DNA of 64,000 nt from Patella vulgata. Lineage: Eukaryota > Mollusca > Gastropoda > Patellidae. The notes under the pieces were generated by a model that saw only the letters and a list, made by a program, of their open reading frames with translations, did not search any database and was not told the DNA's origin. Position 1 is the stretch's first letter. Every line of letters starts with the position of its first letter. The position numbers and the translations under genes were made by a program. Location: assembly GCF_932274485.2 (NCBI RefSeq), contig NC_065886.2, positions 48,719,501 through 48,783,500 on the forward strand. The letters are read 5' to 3'. Positions 54,151 through 64,000 of this stretch are shown here, one piece after another.

Positions 54151-54227
54151 AACCAAGTGTTTTCTGTCCCCAAAATTACACCCCCCCCCCCTCCCCATAC
54201 AATGGGAATCTTACACTTGTGCCTCTT

Positions 54228-56330
54228 CAAACGAAAAACATTTACTATTCGTCCCAATACGCAGGGGTTTAATGATTCTATTTTAGAAGCCAAAAGGGAC
54301 CTAATCAGGCTGAACATCTGTGGCGGAAAACAAATCTACATGTCCATAAACAGATTTATAAATCTTTAAAAAAAAACAATGTGAATAAATTAATTGAAGA
54401 CGCTAAAATTAAATTTTACTCTGATAAAATAGAAAATGGTGAAAACAGACAAAAAGACCTGTATAAAGTTGTGAATTCCCTTTTGGAGCATAATGCTGAG
54501 CGGACTATTCTCCCGGACAATGATAATGACACTAAACTTGCGAATTTGTTCTCTGATTTCTTTCAAATAAAAATACAGAAAATACAAACCGAACTTGATG
54601 ATATCAATAAAACTATTGACTTTAACGCTCATGATTTTGATACGTTCGAAAATTCTGTTTATTTAGAAAATTTTAACTTGGTTAGTGAATCTTTTGTTTT
54701 AAAGCTCATTAAATCGTCTGCTCCTAAATCTTGTTCATTAGATCCTGTTCCGACTCCTGTTCTTAAGGACTGTCTAGACGAAGTTATTCCAGTTTTTACC
54801 AATATTATTAATTCTTGTATATCATCCTCTACTATTCCCAACGTTTTCAAACAAGCTCTTGTTACCCCTTTAATTAAAAAGTCTACACTGGATCCTAATG
54901 TTTTTAAAAATTACTTAAGTTTTATTTCTAAAATATTGGAGAAATGTATTGCTTCTCAGATAAAGGCCCATCTAGATGATAACTGCTTGTATGAACCATT
55001 TCAAAGTGCTTATAAACAATTTCACAGTACGAAACAGCTTTAACCCGGGTTTCAAATGATATTTTAAATGGAAATTGATAATAGAACATGTACATTTTTA
55101 ATTCTATTAGATTTATCTGCTGCTTACGACACGCTGGACCCTTCCATTCTTCTACGTAGACTTCAATTTAAATTCGGTATTGGTGGCTCTGCATTAAATC
55201 TTTTAGAAAGCTATCTTGTGGGTAGAAAACAGTGTATTTTAGTTAATTGTAAATCGTCGTCTGAATCTGTTTTGTCATCTGGGGTTCCCCAAAGTTCTGT
55301 TCTTGGTCCGATTTTATTTACCCTCTATACGTCACCATTAGGTGATATTGTAAGAAAATATGGTCTCAGCTTTCATTTTTATGCCGATAATACTCAATTA
55401 TTTATTTCATTTACACCTAATTGTCCATCTTCTTTCAATTTATCAAAATTGCAACTTGAGAACTGTGTTAGTGAAATTAGAAAATGGATGTCAAAGAACT
55501 TTCTAAACTTGAATGATGATAAAACCGAATATTTGTTATTAGGCTCAAGGCATCAATTAAGTAAATTTGCACATGATAACCCCCCTGTTGTAATTGGTAA
55601 TTGTGATATATTTTCATCTTATTCTGCTCGTAATATTGGCGCAATCTTTGATAGTTTTATGCTTATGGGAGCTCAAGTAAATAATATTTGTAAATTGTGC
55701 TATTTAATATCAGAAATATAGGTAAAATACGTAAATGTGTAACTGTAGATGCCACTAAGTCACTTGTTAATTCTCTGGTCACTTCTCGATTAGATAACTT
55801 TAATCGCTTTTAGTTGGTTTACCTTTAAAGCTTATAGATAAATTACAAAAAGTACAGAATACTTTAACTAAGAAATGTGGCCACATAAATCCTGTTTTAT
55901 ATAATTTACACGGGTTACCTGTTAAATATCGAATTGATTTTAAGATTTTATTACTTACTTTTAAATGTTTAAATAATTTAGCTCCTGTTTACCTCTCAGA
56001 TCTATTACAACTTTATACACCTGGCCGAACATTGCGTACATCAGATAAACTACTTTTAAAGTCCAAAACTGTTCAACAAGTCTCTTATGGTCAGCGCTCT
56101 TTTAGTTATCAAGCACCTGTTTAATGGAATAATCTACCATTTAGTTTAAGATGTTAAACATATCTATATTCTTTTAAAAAAACAACTTAAAACACATTTA
56201 TTTAATCAGGCTTTTAACATGTCCATAATCTTTTTGTTTATTTATGATTACATTGTCACTTTGTAAAGTGACCCTGAACATGTTATATGAAAGGGTGCAC
56301 TATAAATATGCTGCTATAATAATATATAGA
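54228..56330 (+). mobile_element. LINE, 5'-truncated, CR1/L2/Jockey-type
   Basis: The endonuclease domain is absent; sequence starts in the segment before the reverse transcriptase (FTIRPNTQGFNDSILEAKRD) and runs to a 3' end AGGGTGCACTATAAATATGC followed by CTGCTATAATAATATA. The 3' form and protein style fit the Jockey/CR1/L2 superfamily. Confidence 0.85.
54381..55721 (+). pseudogene. LINE reverse transcriptase remnant
   Basis: Visible blocks, in order: SLDPVPTPVLKDCLDEVIPV, FISKILEKCIASQIKAHLDD, FQSAYKQFHSTK, LLDLSAAYDTLDPSILLRRL, SGVPQSSVLGPILFTLYTSP and FHFYADNTQLFISF. The catalytic YADD box reads YADN, so its second aspartate is lost. A frameshift with stop falls near 55040, between HSTKQL and the block with LLDLSAAYDTLD. 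A further degraded tail (to about 56200) follows. Inactive. Confidence 0.88.
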
Positions 56331-56688
56331 GGTGTGCAGCGGAATTAAAAAGTAATGTTTTTACCAAGCTCTAAGAAAATCATCATTTCCCGCCAATTTT
56401 ACCCCCCACCCTCCATACACGCTCACTTGCTACCCCCACCCCACCTCCCCACAAATCAAGATGGACATCCCTAGAAACTTATGTTTTATTAATATATAAC
56501 ATGATAATCATTTATGTCAACATAATGACATTGCCTCCCAATGTAGACATTGGACGCCCTATATCTCGAAAACGCCTGATCACCACCCAGATTCGGAATC
56601 TACGCAAAAAAACTGGTCTAGATAAACTTGGTCTCATAAATTCACAGCTCGGGTTTGCGATCCCCCCCCCCCCCTTTCAGCCACCGGA

Positions 56689-57655
56689 CTAATACGCCCA
56701 TATTTTCATGTGGATGTATTATACCGTCGCCCCTGTCCGTCCGTCCACAATTTGTTTGTAGACACTCTACAGGTCACAGTTTTGATCCGATTTTGACAAT
56801 ACTTAAAATATAGGTCTATCTCCTAAAGATCGCGGTTCCTTTCGATATTGGCATGTATCAGACCATAAGGTCATGGATTAGCTTGTGGTCTATTTAGGAA
56901 TATATCACTGTTACACCGTAATTTTGTATAAGTTCGAATTTCGTGAAAATCGGACCAAAACTGCCGGACAAAATGGCCGCCCCTCGTACACAAATAGTGT
57001 AAACATCTAGTATATCAAAGTTGTGGACTCTCTAGAGGTCACAATTTTGATCCGATTTTGATTAAACTTGAAATGCATGTTTATAACCCAACGATCCTGG
57101 TTCTTGTCGATATTCGTGCATGTGGGATCGTAACTTCCTGAATTATGGCCTTTGATTGTACAAAAAATCATGTTTTTAGCTTGTGGTCCCTGTGAATATA
57201 TCACCGTTACACACTAAGATCTTGGTTCTTTTTGATAATCTCGCATATCCGAAATTAACTTCCTGGATTATGGCCCCTGATTGTTCGAAAAATCACATTT
57301 TTAGCCTGCGGATTCTCTAGAGGTCACAATTTTTTTTAAGATTTTAAAAAACCATTTAAATATATCACCATTCCACCATAATGAAGGTCGAATTTGAATT
57401 TTGGGAAAATCGAAATGAAACTGCCCAACAAAATGGACGCTCTTTGTACGTAAATTGTGTAAAAGTATGTAATATAAAGGTTGTGGACTCTCTAGAGGTC
57501 AAATTTTTTATCGGATTTTGATGAAACTTAAAGCATATCTTTATATCCCAAAGATCATAACTTTCTGGATTATAGCCCCTGATTGTACAAAAAATTGTGC
57601 TTGTTTTGATCTCTTGCAAAATGTGGGCGTATCCTGCCTGGCAGCCTCTGGTTAA
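56689..57655 (-). repeat. Family A element, inverted, both ends present
   Basis: On the minus strand the 5' end AACCAGAGGCTGCCAGGCAG and GATACGCCCACATTTTGCAA is near 57653. A few monomers follow, then GTCTACAAACAAATTGTGGA, GGACGGAC and a 3' end AATATGGGCGTATT near 56690. At under 1 kb it is one of the shorter two-ended copies. Confidence 0.88.
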
Positions 57656-58418
57656 AGTCTGAGTTGGCCTTCTTCCCACCCCATCTTGCTGGAATACATG
57701 GTCATTGTTTGGAATGAGTCTTCATCAAATGACTAACAATCTATTTTGAAGCAAATTCATTTTTGAGTCAACCTTGATTGTCTTAGTAGCAATCAAGTGA
57801 ATGTCTGTTAGCCCCTCCAACTAACACCGTAAACACAATAAACTTCTTTGATTTATGGGTGGAAAATGCGCTTTTGTCCATGAGCAACTCAGAGGATATA
57901 TTGACCATTTATTTATATAAAATGTCTAACTTCTCACTCCAAACCTTGATTTGACATTCTTTTTTAAAACTCATACTGTGTTAATAATACTTGAGCTATG
58001 GACCTGAAATCTGGAGTGAGGTTGTCAAAAACCTATATTTTACAACATGTGAAATGTTAATGATATACATAGAATACTATTTAAATTATTGCACATTATA
58101 TGGTGTACTTCTGAGTCATCCAAAATACATGTCTCCCAAAAGAAGTCAAGTAAAAACAACTTCATTAAACATGCATTATGTAAGAGCTAAATCTGCCAAT
58201 TTTGCAGGTCTTTCTTTTGGCCTCAAATGTTACATAAATTATTAATCATTAATCAGACATTTATTCACATGACAAGCATATAATAAATACTCTAGATCAT
58301 CGGATGGTCGTGATTTTTAACAGATTGAAACACGATTGCCATTTTAATAATTTAATCTTAATATGGATAACCGAGACAGAATAAAGTAATTTGACTGAAA
58401 TTTTCATTATATTCCTTT
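57656..58418. other. Intergenic sequence with one MITE-like end
   Basis: Apart from AACATGCATTATGTAAGAGC at 58168, related to the MITE at 4975-5292, no features are supported. Confidence 0.4.
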
Positions 58419-58424
58419 TTTATT
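58419..58424 (-). terminator. Polyadenylation signal AATAAA of the FYVE gene
   Basis: The minus strand reads AATAAA about 120 bp after the TAA of the FYVE gene. It is the first canonical hexamer I see there. AT-rich DNA gives such hexamers by chance, so this is moderate support only. Confidence 0.5.
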
Positions 58425-58544
58425 AACTATTTTTAAACTAATATATTGAGAAATGTCAGTTTTTTTTATCTAAATCTTACAAAATTCATATTTAATCTGT
58501 TTTCTTTCAAATCTAAAATCGTGTAAGAAACAGGTAGTCGATGA

Positions 58545-58685
58545 TTATCTGCTACGTGATTGTTGAACATACTGGAAACATGATGTACATACAGGTACTT
58601 GTTGACTGGAAAGATGACCTTGTAATGAAATAGTCTGTGAGGTACACCGATTACAAAACACATCACCACATTTCCAACAGTGAAA
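58545..58685 (-). CDS. Last coding exon: variant FYVE zinc finger and stop
   Basis: After a TTTTCAG acceptor this exon reads FHCWKCGDVFCNRCTSQTIS and continues to PVCTSCFQYVQQSRSR and a TAA at 58545-58547. Joined in phase 0 to the exon ending at 61357, it gives the zinc ligand pattern CxC, CxxC, CxxC, CxxC of a FYVE-like finger. It departs from the textbook finger: the first pair is CxC, the basic motif is KKFHC rather than RRHHC, and PVC replaces RVC. An AATAAA polyadenylation signal lies on the same strand at 58419-58424, about 120 bp after the stop. The intervening intron (2.67 kb) holds family A and SINE copies. Confidence 0.88.
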   Translation of the reverse strand, partial: FHCWKCGDVFCNRCTSQTISLQGHLSSQQVPVCTSCFQYVQQSRSR

Positions 58686-58909
58686 CTGAAAATAACAAAG
58701 ATAACCATGCAAAGTGTGAAAATAGAAAATGATCTCTATTGTGTTCACTAGCTTGAAAAACATTCCTTTAAAAATTGAGGAGGGGTTAACTCCAGAACGG
58801 ATGTTTGAGGAACGTTGAATATCGATAGTGTCCATCCTCTTATCAAGTCAATGCTTCACACTAAATTTGATAAAAAAGAAAAACACATTCAAAACTTTAC
58901 TCCACATAC

Positions 58910-59266
58910 GCAAATAAATATTGTGACCCTCTAGAGGGTCCATAAGCTTGGTATTACATACTTTTACATTATCTGTGTATGGGTAGTGCCCATTTTGTCC
59001 GGCAGTTTTGGTCCCATTTTCATAAAATTCGAATTCAACTGCATTATGTTATAATGGTGATATACTTGAACGGTTTAATAAATCTGATAAAAATTGAGAC
59101 CTATAGAGTGTCCACAAGCTAAAAACAAGATTTTTCGTACAATCGGGTCATATTCCGGGAACCAAGATCTTTGGGGGATAAACCTATATATCAAGTTTTG
59201 TCAAAATCAGATAAAAACTGTAATCTGTAGAGTGCCCAAAAACAAATTGTGGATGGAAAGGGGCGT
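58910..59266 (+). repeat. Family A, 3' fragment in the FYVE gene intron
   Basis: Two degraded monomers end in GTGCCCAAAAACAAATTGTG and GGGGCGTATAAAAAG. The GGAC run and first hairpin arm are mostly lost. Confidence 0.75.
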
Positions 59267-59365
59267 ATAAAAAGTAAATATTTACTTCAGTGAACTATTC
59301 CGCCACACTTAAAACCATTTTCTTCCAACAAAATGGTAGTCTTTGACCATCAAAAAAAAAGAGAG

Positions 59366-59572
59366 AAAGAAATGGGGTTTAACGTCCACTCGACACAAAC
59401 CAGGTCATTTCAGGACTAACATATGGTACAATTTTATTTCAATAATTCGCTTGCGTGTAGGGGTCTTTAGCAGTGGGAGGAAACCGGAGGACCTGGAGAA
59501 AACCACGAGGTTGGACAGGCGACCCTACTCCTTGTCACGTACAACCAGGGAATTGAAACCACGCCAGACCAT
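59366..59572 (+). mobile_element. Second SINE type (GGAAACCGGAGGACC body) sharing the GTTTAACGTCC end
   Basis: It opens AAATGGGGTTTAACGTCC, the same end as the 5781-6161 SINE, but then has a different body: GTGGGAGGAAACCGGAGGAC, AAACCACGAGGTTGGACAGG and CTTGTCACGTACAACCAGGG. Fragments of this body are at 30318 and about 10690-10830. Confidence 0.7.
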
Positions 59573-61068
59573 TAACCAGCGGCTGCCAGGCAGGATACGC
59601 CCACATTTACGAGAGATGGATAGAAAACAAGCTAAAACGAAAGTGATTTTTCCTACAATCAAGGGCCATAATTCAGGAAATTACAATTCGATATGCGCAA
59701 ATATCGAAAGGAACCAAGATCTTTGGGTTATAAACTTACATTTCAAGTTTCAACAAAATCGGATAACCAGCGGCTGCCAGGCAGAATACGCCCACATTTT
59801 CGAGAGATGGATAGAGAACAAGCTAAAAAGAAAGTGATTTTTCCTACAAATTGTGACCTCTATAGGGTCCACAAACTTGATATACCATATTTTTAAGCTA
59901 TTTGAGAATGAGGGGCGGCCATTTTGTCTGTCAGTTTTGGGCCGATTTTCACGAAATTCAAACTTAGCCGTCCGTCCTTAGGGTGTAACGGTGATATAAT
60001 AATACGTTTTTTTAAATCGGATAAAAATTATGACCTCTATAGAGTCCACAAGCTAAAAACGCGATTTTCCGTACAATCAGGGGCCATAATTCAGGAAGTT
60101 ATCGTCCGATATGTGCGAATATCGAAAGGAACCGAGATCTTTGGGTTATAAACTCACATTTCAAGTTTCAACAAAATCGGATAAAAATTATGACCTCTAT
60201 AGGGTCCACAACCTTGATATACCATATTTTTACGCTATTTGAGAACGAACGGCGGCCATTTTGTCTGTCAGTTTTGGGCCAATTTTCACGAATTTCGAAC
60301 TCAACCGTCCTTAGGGTTTAACGGTGATATAATAATACGTTTTTTTAAATCGGGTAAAAATTATGACATCTATAGGGTTCACAAGCCAAAAAACGTGATT
60401 TTTCGTACAATCAGGAGCCATAATTCAGGAAGTTTCGGTCCGATATGCGCGAATATCAAAAGGAACCAAGATCTTTGGGTTATAAACTTATATTTCAAGA
60501 TTCAACAAAATCGGATAAAAATTGTGACCTCTATAGGGTCCACAACCATATTTTTACGCTATTTGAGAACGAAGGGCGGCCATTTTGTCTGTCAGTTTTG
60601 GGCCGATTTTCACGAAATTCGAACTCAGCCGTCCTTAGGGTGTAATGGTGATATATTAACACGGATTTTTAAATTGGATAAAAATTATGACCTCTATAGG
60701 GTCCAATCAGGGGCCATAATTCAGGAAGTTACAGTTGGATATGCACGAATATCGAAAGGAACCGAGATCTTTGGGTTATAAACTTACATTTCAGTTTCAA
60801 CAAAATCGGATAAAAATTGTGACCTCTACAGTGTTCACAAGCCAAAAACGTGATTTTTCGTACAATCAGGGGCCATAATCCATGAAGTTACGGTCCGATA
60901 GATGCTAATATCGAAAGGAACCGAGATCTTAGGATGATAAACCTATATTTCAAGTTTCATTGAAATCGGGTAAAAACTGTGACCTGTAGACTGTTCACAA
61001 ACAATTGTGGACGGACGGACATGGGCGACGACAATATACGTCCACATGAAAATGTGGGCGTATAAAAA
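59573..61068 (+). repeat. Family A elements, two 5' ends, one 3' end
   Basis: 5' ends (ACCAGCGGCTGCCAGGCAG) are at about 59575 and 59766. The second follows AAAATCGGAT, the same monomer position used by the nested copy at 40060. The array runs to GGACGGACATGGGCGACGAC and a terminal hairpin ending GTGGGCGTATAAAAA. The outer copy does not resume afterwards. Confidence 0.88.
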
Positions 61069-61356
61069 GAGAAATTCAACGAAGTTCCAGATGGTAGATG
61101 TGGATAATGGCGTCATAAGGAGAATTCCTTCTGGTCACGTGACTTAATTGGGATACAACTGCAACTGATCTAGACAAGGGAAACCTTGTTTACTATAAAT
61201 TGTTGTTTTTCTTTCCGCTTGTATCTCCATTATTACACATCAAACTGTCAGACTGTTATGTGTCCTCTAAATTATTTTACACATAGAACAAGTATGCAGA
61301 GTTGTAATAAGATTGGTGCATATCTTATACTACTCAACACCCTTAATAACAATTAC

Positions 61357-61773
61357 CTTTTTAACATGGTGATCAAATGGTGTCAAACAGTTGCAATTGT
61401 ATACTCGACGGAATGATCTCCAGTCCAGGGCCACTGTTCTTAACTCTGACACAAGTTGATCTAAGGTGAGTAAGTCAGAATCAAGAATCATATTATCTAA
61501 ATTCTCTAATTCATCCATCCTGGGCTTAATTCTTGGTCCAATATCACATCCAATGTGGGAATGTTTTATGGTATCTGTTATGTGACCATTACTTATTGAA
61601 TCAAAACCAGCAGCCTCATCAAGAATTCCTGCATTGTGATGAAATTCATTTTCATTACTCTCAATATGGTCGGCTAATATTCCATCCAGAGAATCAACTG
61701 ACAGGAAGCCTTGCAGTTTAAGCTGAATTATTTCATCAGGTTTTCCCAACAATTTACAAATTTGCATTACCCT
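61357..61773 (-). CDS. Penultimate coding exon of a FYVE-finger protein
   Basis: A 417-bp exon with a TTTTTCAG acceptor and a GTAATT donor, open in phase 0 throughout (139 residues). It begins RVMQICKLLGKPDEIIQLKL, passes through an acidic, asparagine-rich linker, and ends LDWRSFRRVYNCNCLTPFDH followed by HVKK. The NCNC pair and basic end are the first zinc ligands and membrane-facing start of a FYVE-type finger that is completed by the exon at 58545-58685. A FYVE finger binds PI3P on endosomes. The linker, coil-like stretch and C-terminal finger suggest a myotubularin-related lipid phosphatase, but the catalytic domain is not in view, so the family is uncertain. Upstream exons were not found before the right edge. 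Confidence 0.85.
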
Positions 61774-61898
61774 CTGAAAAACAAGAGGCGTCATCATAAA
61801 AGAATATCAAAATACTGCAATGAAAGTATGATGAAATATGGGTGGAAATATGCCCACACAGCAACTATATATTAAAACAAGCCAACAGTGAGGCTGAT

Positions 61899-63203
61899 GT
61901 CCCCCGCTGAAATCAAAAAATAAATAGATGACACATATTAATTAATCGCACATTTATTTTTGTTCAAAAGTATCAAGCAATCAATAAACTGATTATCAAC
62001 TATACAATAAGTTTCATCACTCTCTATCAGATAGAATTAAAGTTATCTTGTTCCAAGGTAATGATATAATGAATCTATACTCAGAGCTTCGTCACTCTCA
62101 CTTAATTTAAACCAAAGTTATTGGCCCCAAAGCATCAACCAATCAGATTCCTTATCTCTGCTTACCGTAAGCAGACAATGTTTATCATCGAACTCCATCA
62201 AGGCATTCACCTAATAAACACCTACACCAAGTTTGAACATTTTACCTCAACTAGAAGAAGAGTTATTGTGTTCCAAAGTCTCGACCAATCAAATTGGTTA
62301 TCACTCTGCTTACCCTAAGCAGAAAATGCTTAATATGGAACTTAGTCATGGTATTGATGTGATAAAACTATACACCAAGTGTCATCACAGACCTAAAGTT
62401 ATCGTGTCCCAAAGCATCAACCAATCAAATTGCTTATCTCTGCTTACACTAAGCAGAAAATTTTCATCTTCTAACTCCCAACTCCATCAAGGCATTCACC
62501 TAATAAACCCCTACGCCAAGTGCGAACATTCTAGCTCAATAAGAATGAGAGTTATTGTGTTCGAAAGTCTCGACCAATCAAATTGCTTACCCTGAGCAGA
62601 AAATGCTCATTATCGAACTTAGTCAAGGTATTGATGTGATAAAACTATACACCAAGTGTCATCACAGACCTAAAGTTATCGTGTCCCAAAGCATCAACCA
62701 ATCAAATTGCTTATCTCTGCTTACACTAAGCAGAAAATTTTCATCTTCTAACTCCCAACTCCATCAAGGCATTTACCTAATGAACACCTACACCAAGATT
62801 GAACGTTCTAGCTCAATTAGAAGGAGAGTTATTGTGTTCGAAAGTCTCGACCAATCAAATTGCTTACCCTGAGCAGAAAATGCTCATTATCGAACTTAGT
62901 CAAGGTATTGATGTAATAAAACTATACACAAAATTTTATCACTCTATCTTAATTAGAACTAAAGTTATCGTGTCCCAAAGCATCAACCAATCAAAATGCT
63001 TATCTCTGCTTACCTAAGCAGAAAATGCTCATCTTCGAACTCCATCAAGGCATTGCCCTAATAAACACATACACCAAGTTTGAACATTCTAGCTCAATTA
63101 GAAGGAGAGTTATTGTGTCCCAAAAAGTGTGACGGACAGACAGACTGACGGACGGACGAACCCATTTTAATAGTCCCCTGCTTTCTTCGAAAGGCGGGGG
63201 ACA
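61899..63203 (+). repeat. Complete family C element
   Basis: The 5' end TGTCCCCCGC and 3' end GCGGGGGACA are inverted. Between them are about eight monomers near 140 bp in two alternating types (CCAAAGCATCAACCAATCA and CGAAAGTCTCGACCAATCAA), so a near-identical 280-bp dimer recurs (62380-62590 and 62662-62872). The 3' part has GACGGACAGACAGACTGACG then the hairpin GTCCCCTGCTTTCTTCGAAA, GGCGGGGGAC. The open frames inside are by-products of the repeats. Confidence 0.9.
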
Positions 63204-63649
63204 ATAAAGACAGCAGCTCATCCGAAATGAAAACTTAAATACATACAAGATAAGGCTTGGAATGGTTTTAATTTAATAAAATAAACTATAAAAAATTGAG
63301 ACTTTCCATATTTAATTCACAAACCGGCCAAGTTCAAGGCAATAATATCCTGAATAAAGACCATTTTCATTCATCTGATGAATAAAGCAAAACTTACATC
63401 AGTCCGCAAAATTAGGATTTTCTACTACGGCACCAAATGCCGTAGCTATACTATATGTACTGAAATTGTTCAACAGTCATGATCACATGACAGCCATATA
63501 GAAAGATTTCATACAACTATGCCATAGCCTTCAATAATAAGGACACTATTTTTAAAATTAAACCTCTGTCAACATCTCATGGTCCGTACTCAGATTTTTG
63601 TCAAAAATAATTTTATTGAAACTTCTTACTGGAATTTTATGACATTTTT
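63204..63649. other. Sequence upstream of the FYVE exons, nothing called
   Basis: On the minus strand a strong donor-like GATGTAAGTTTT occurs at about 63397, and a perfect small hairpin TACGGCA...TGCCGTA lies at 63425-63443. I could not define an exon here. Confidence 0.35.
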
Positions 63650-63885
63650 CAATCAAATTGATATTGAATTCCAACTGCCAAGTGATCTTTGACGTGCACA
63701 ACAATGTGTACACAGGACCTCGGTTTTCCTCTCATCCAAACGACTTTACATCGTTCCTAGCCAGGTCCTTTGTCCTGCACCACTGACAAGGGGGAACTTC
63801 GCCCTAAAACCCGGGATCGAACACGTACAGGATCTTAAGGTTAGCGAGCCAACGTCCTTCTCACTGAGTCACCATGGCTCCAAAA
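63650..63885 (-). mobile_element. SINE, head and body, tail missing
   Basis: On the minus strand the A-box region TGACTCAGTGAGAAGGACG and B box TGTTCGATCCCGG lead into AGGTCCTGTGTACACATTGT and TTGGCAGTTGGAATTC, the same body as 5781-6161. The GTTTAACGTCC tail end is absent. Confidence 0.8.
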
Positions 63886-64000
63886 TCTTATATAGTCCAC
63901 CTCAACTTATACACTGTAACATATTGAAATAGTGGATGATGGTATGGAAGAGTATCACTTCCAATATTAAATACTCTGCTAAAATGTCTTTTCCAGTAAG

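Larger units (their letters stand above)
52017..56590. mobile_element. Composite nest bounded by about 220-bp inverted arms
   Basis: The left arm (52017-52145 plus 52420-52505) is the inverse of 56370-56590: shared words include ATTAATATATAACATGATAA, TCTCGAAAACGCC and CCCGCCAATTTTACCCCCC. The left arm is split by a MITE (52197-52419). Between the arms lie a fold-back element (52651-53910), a MITE copy (53908-54150) and a LINE (54228-56330). Whether the arms were once ends of a single transposon is unclear. Confidence 0.7.

Noticed and set aside
54135-54317. Frames through the C-rich tract near 54180
   Set aside because: Low-complexity coding of a poly-C run at the MITE/LINE junction; no support.
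59924-60781. Frames in family A (GTIFVCQFWADFHEIRTQPSLG-like repeats)
   Set aside because: They follow the repeat monomers, occur in many copies in both orientations, and include no recognisable domain.
61899-63203. Regular direct repeats that could suggest a CRISPR-like array
   Set aside because: The repeats are about 140 bp, contiguous and without unique spacers, and the DNA is eukaryotic.
63390-63445. Possible further exon of the FYVE gene (strong GTAAGT donor on the minus strand)
   Set aside because: Upstream of the donor all frames close quickly and there is no pyrimidine-rich acceptor; a small palindrome explains part of the sequence.

Overview
The window is animal nuclear DNA, most likely from a bivalve or other mollusc. 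It is AT-rich, its host genes are split by very large introns, and most of its length is mobile DNA. The mollusc call rests on tandem-core 'pearl/HINE-like' elements with GGAC microsatellites, and on tRNA-derived SINEs whose tail reads GTTTAACGTCC on one strand. It is an inference, not a database match.

Host genes. Minus strand, 43441 down to 1740: the first six coding exons of the PP2A scaffold subunit A (PR65, PPP2R1A-like). They give 218 residues in one continuous frame with proper splice sites, and the gene runs off the left edge. Minus strand, 61773 down to 58545: the last two coding exons of a protein ending in a variant FYVE zinc finger, possibly myotubularin-related. Minus strand, 14573 to 13552, inside PR65 intron 3: a probable two-exon nested gene for a 245-residue protein I do not recognise.

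Mobile DNA. Families A (about 160-170 bp monomers) and B (exactly 150 bp in its best array) share a core, a 5' end with a small hairpin followed by ATACGCCCACA, a GGAC microsatellite and a 3' end TGTGGGCGTATAAAA. Family C (about 140 bp monomers) has the same layout with different ends. I read these as non-autonomous rolling-circle (Helentron/HINE-like) or MITE-like elements. Also present are hAT-like elements with 8-bp target duplications (8634-9548, 26149-28081, 46924-48017), a CAGGGCTGG-ended relative (37344-38135), a pogo-like MITE (33788-36957), two decayed Tc1-like transposons (28473-29765 and about 44191-45712), a LINE (about 54228-56330), several SINEs, and a nest of palindromic elements at 52.0-56.6 kb.

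Layout by region. 1-43 kb is PR65 exons 6 to 1 with introns full of families A and B and inserted DNA transposons. 43.4-58.5 kb is intergenic with Tc1, family C, hAT, SINE, fold-back and LINE copies. 58.5-61.8 kb is the FYVE gene end. 61.9-63.2 kb is a complete family C element, and the right edge carries a SINE.

I found no RNA genes, CRISPR arrays, bacterial operons or evidence of a new defence or metabolic system. What is new-looking is structural: self-nested A elements that expose their exact termini, the shared modular design of three tandem-core families, a fold-back element carrying mirrored copies of a protein tail, and the possible nested gene.
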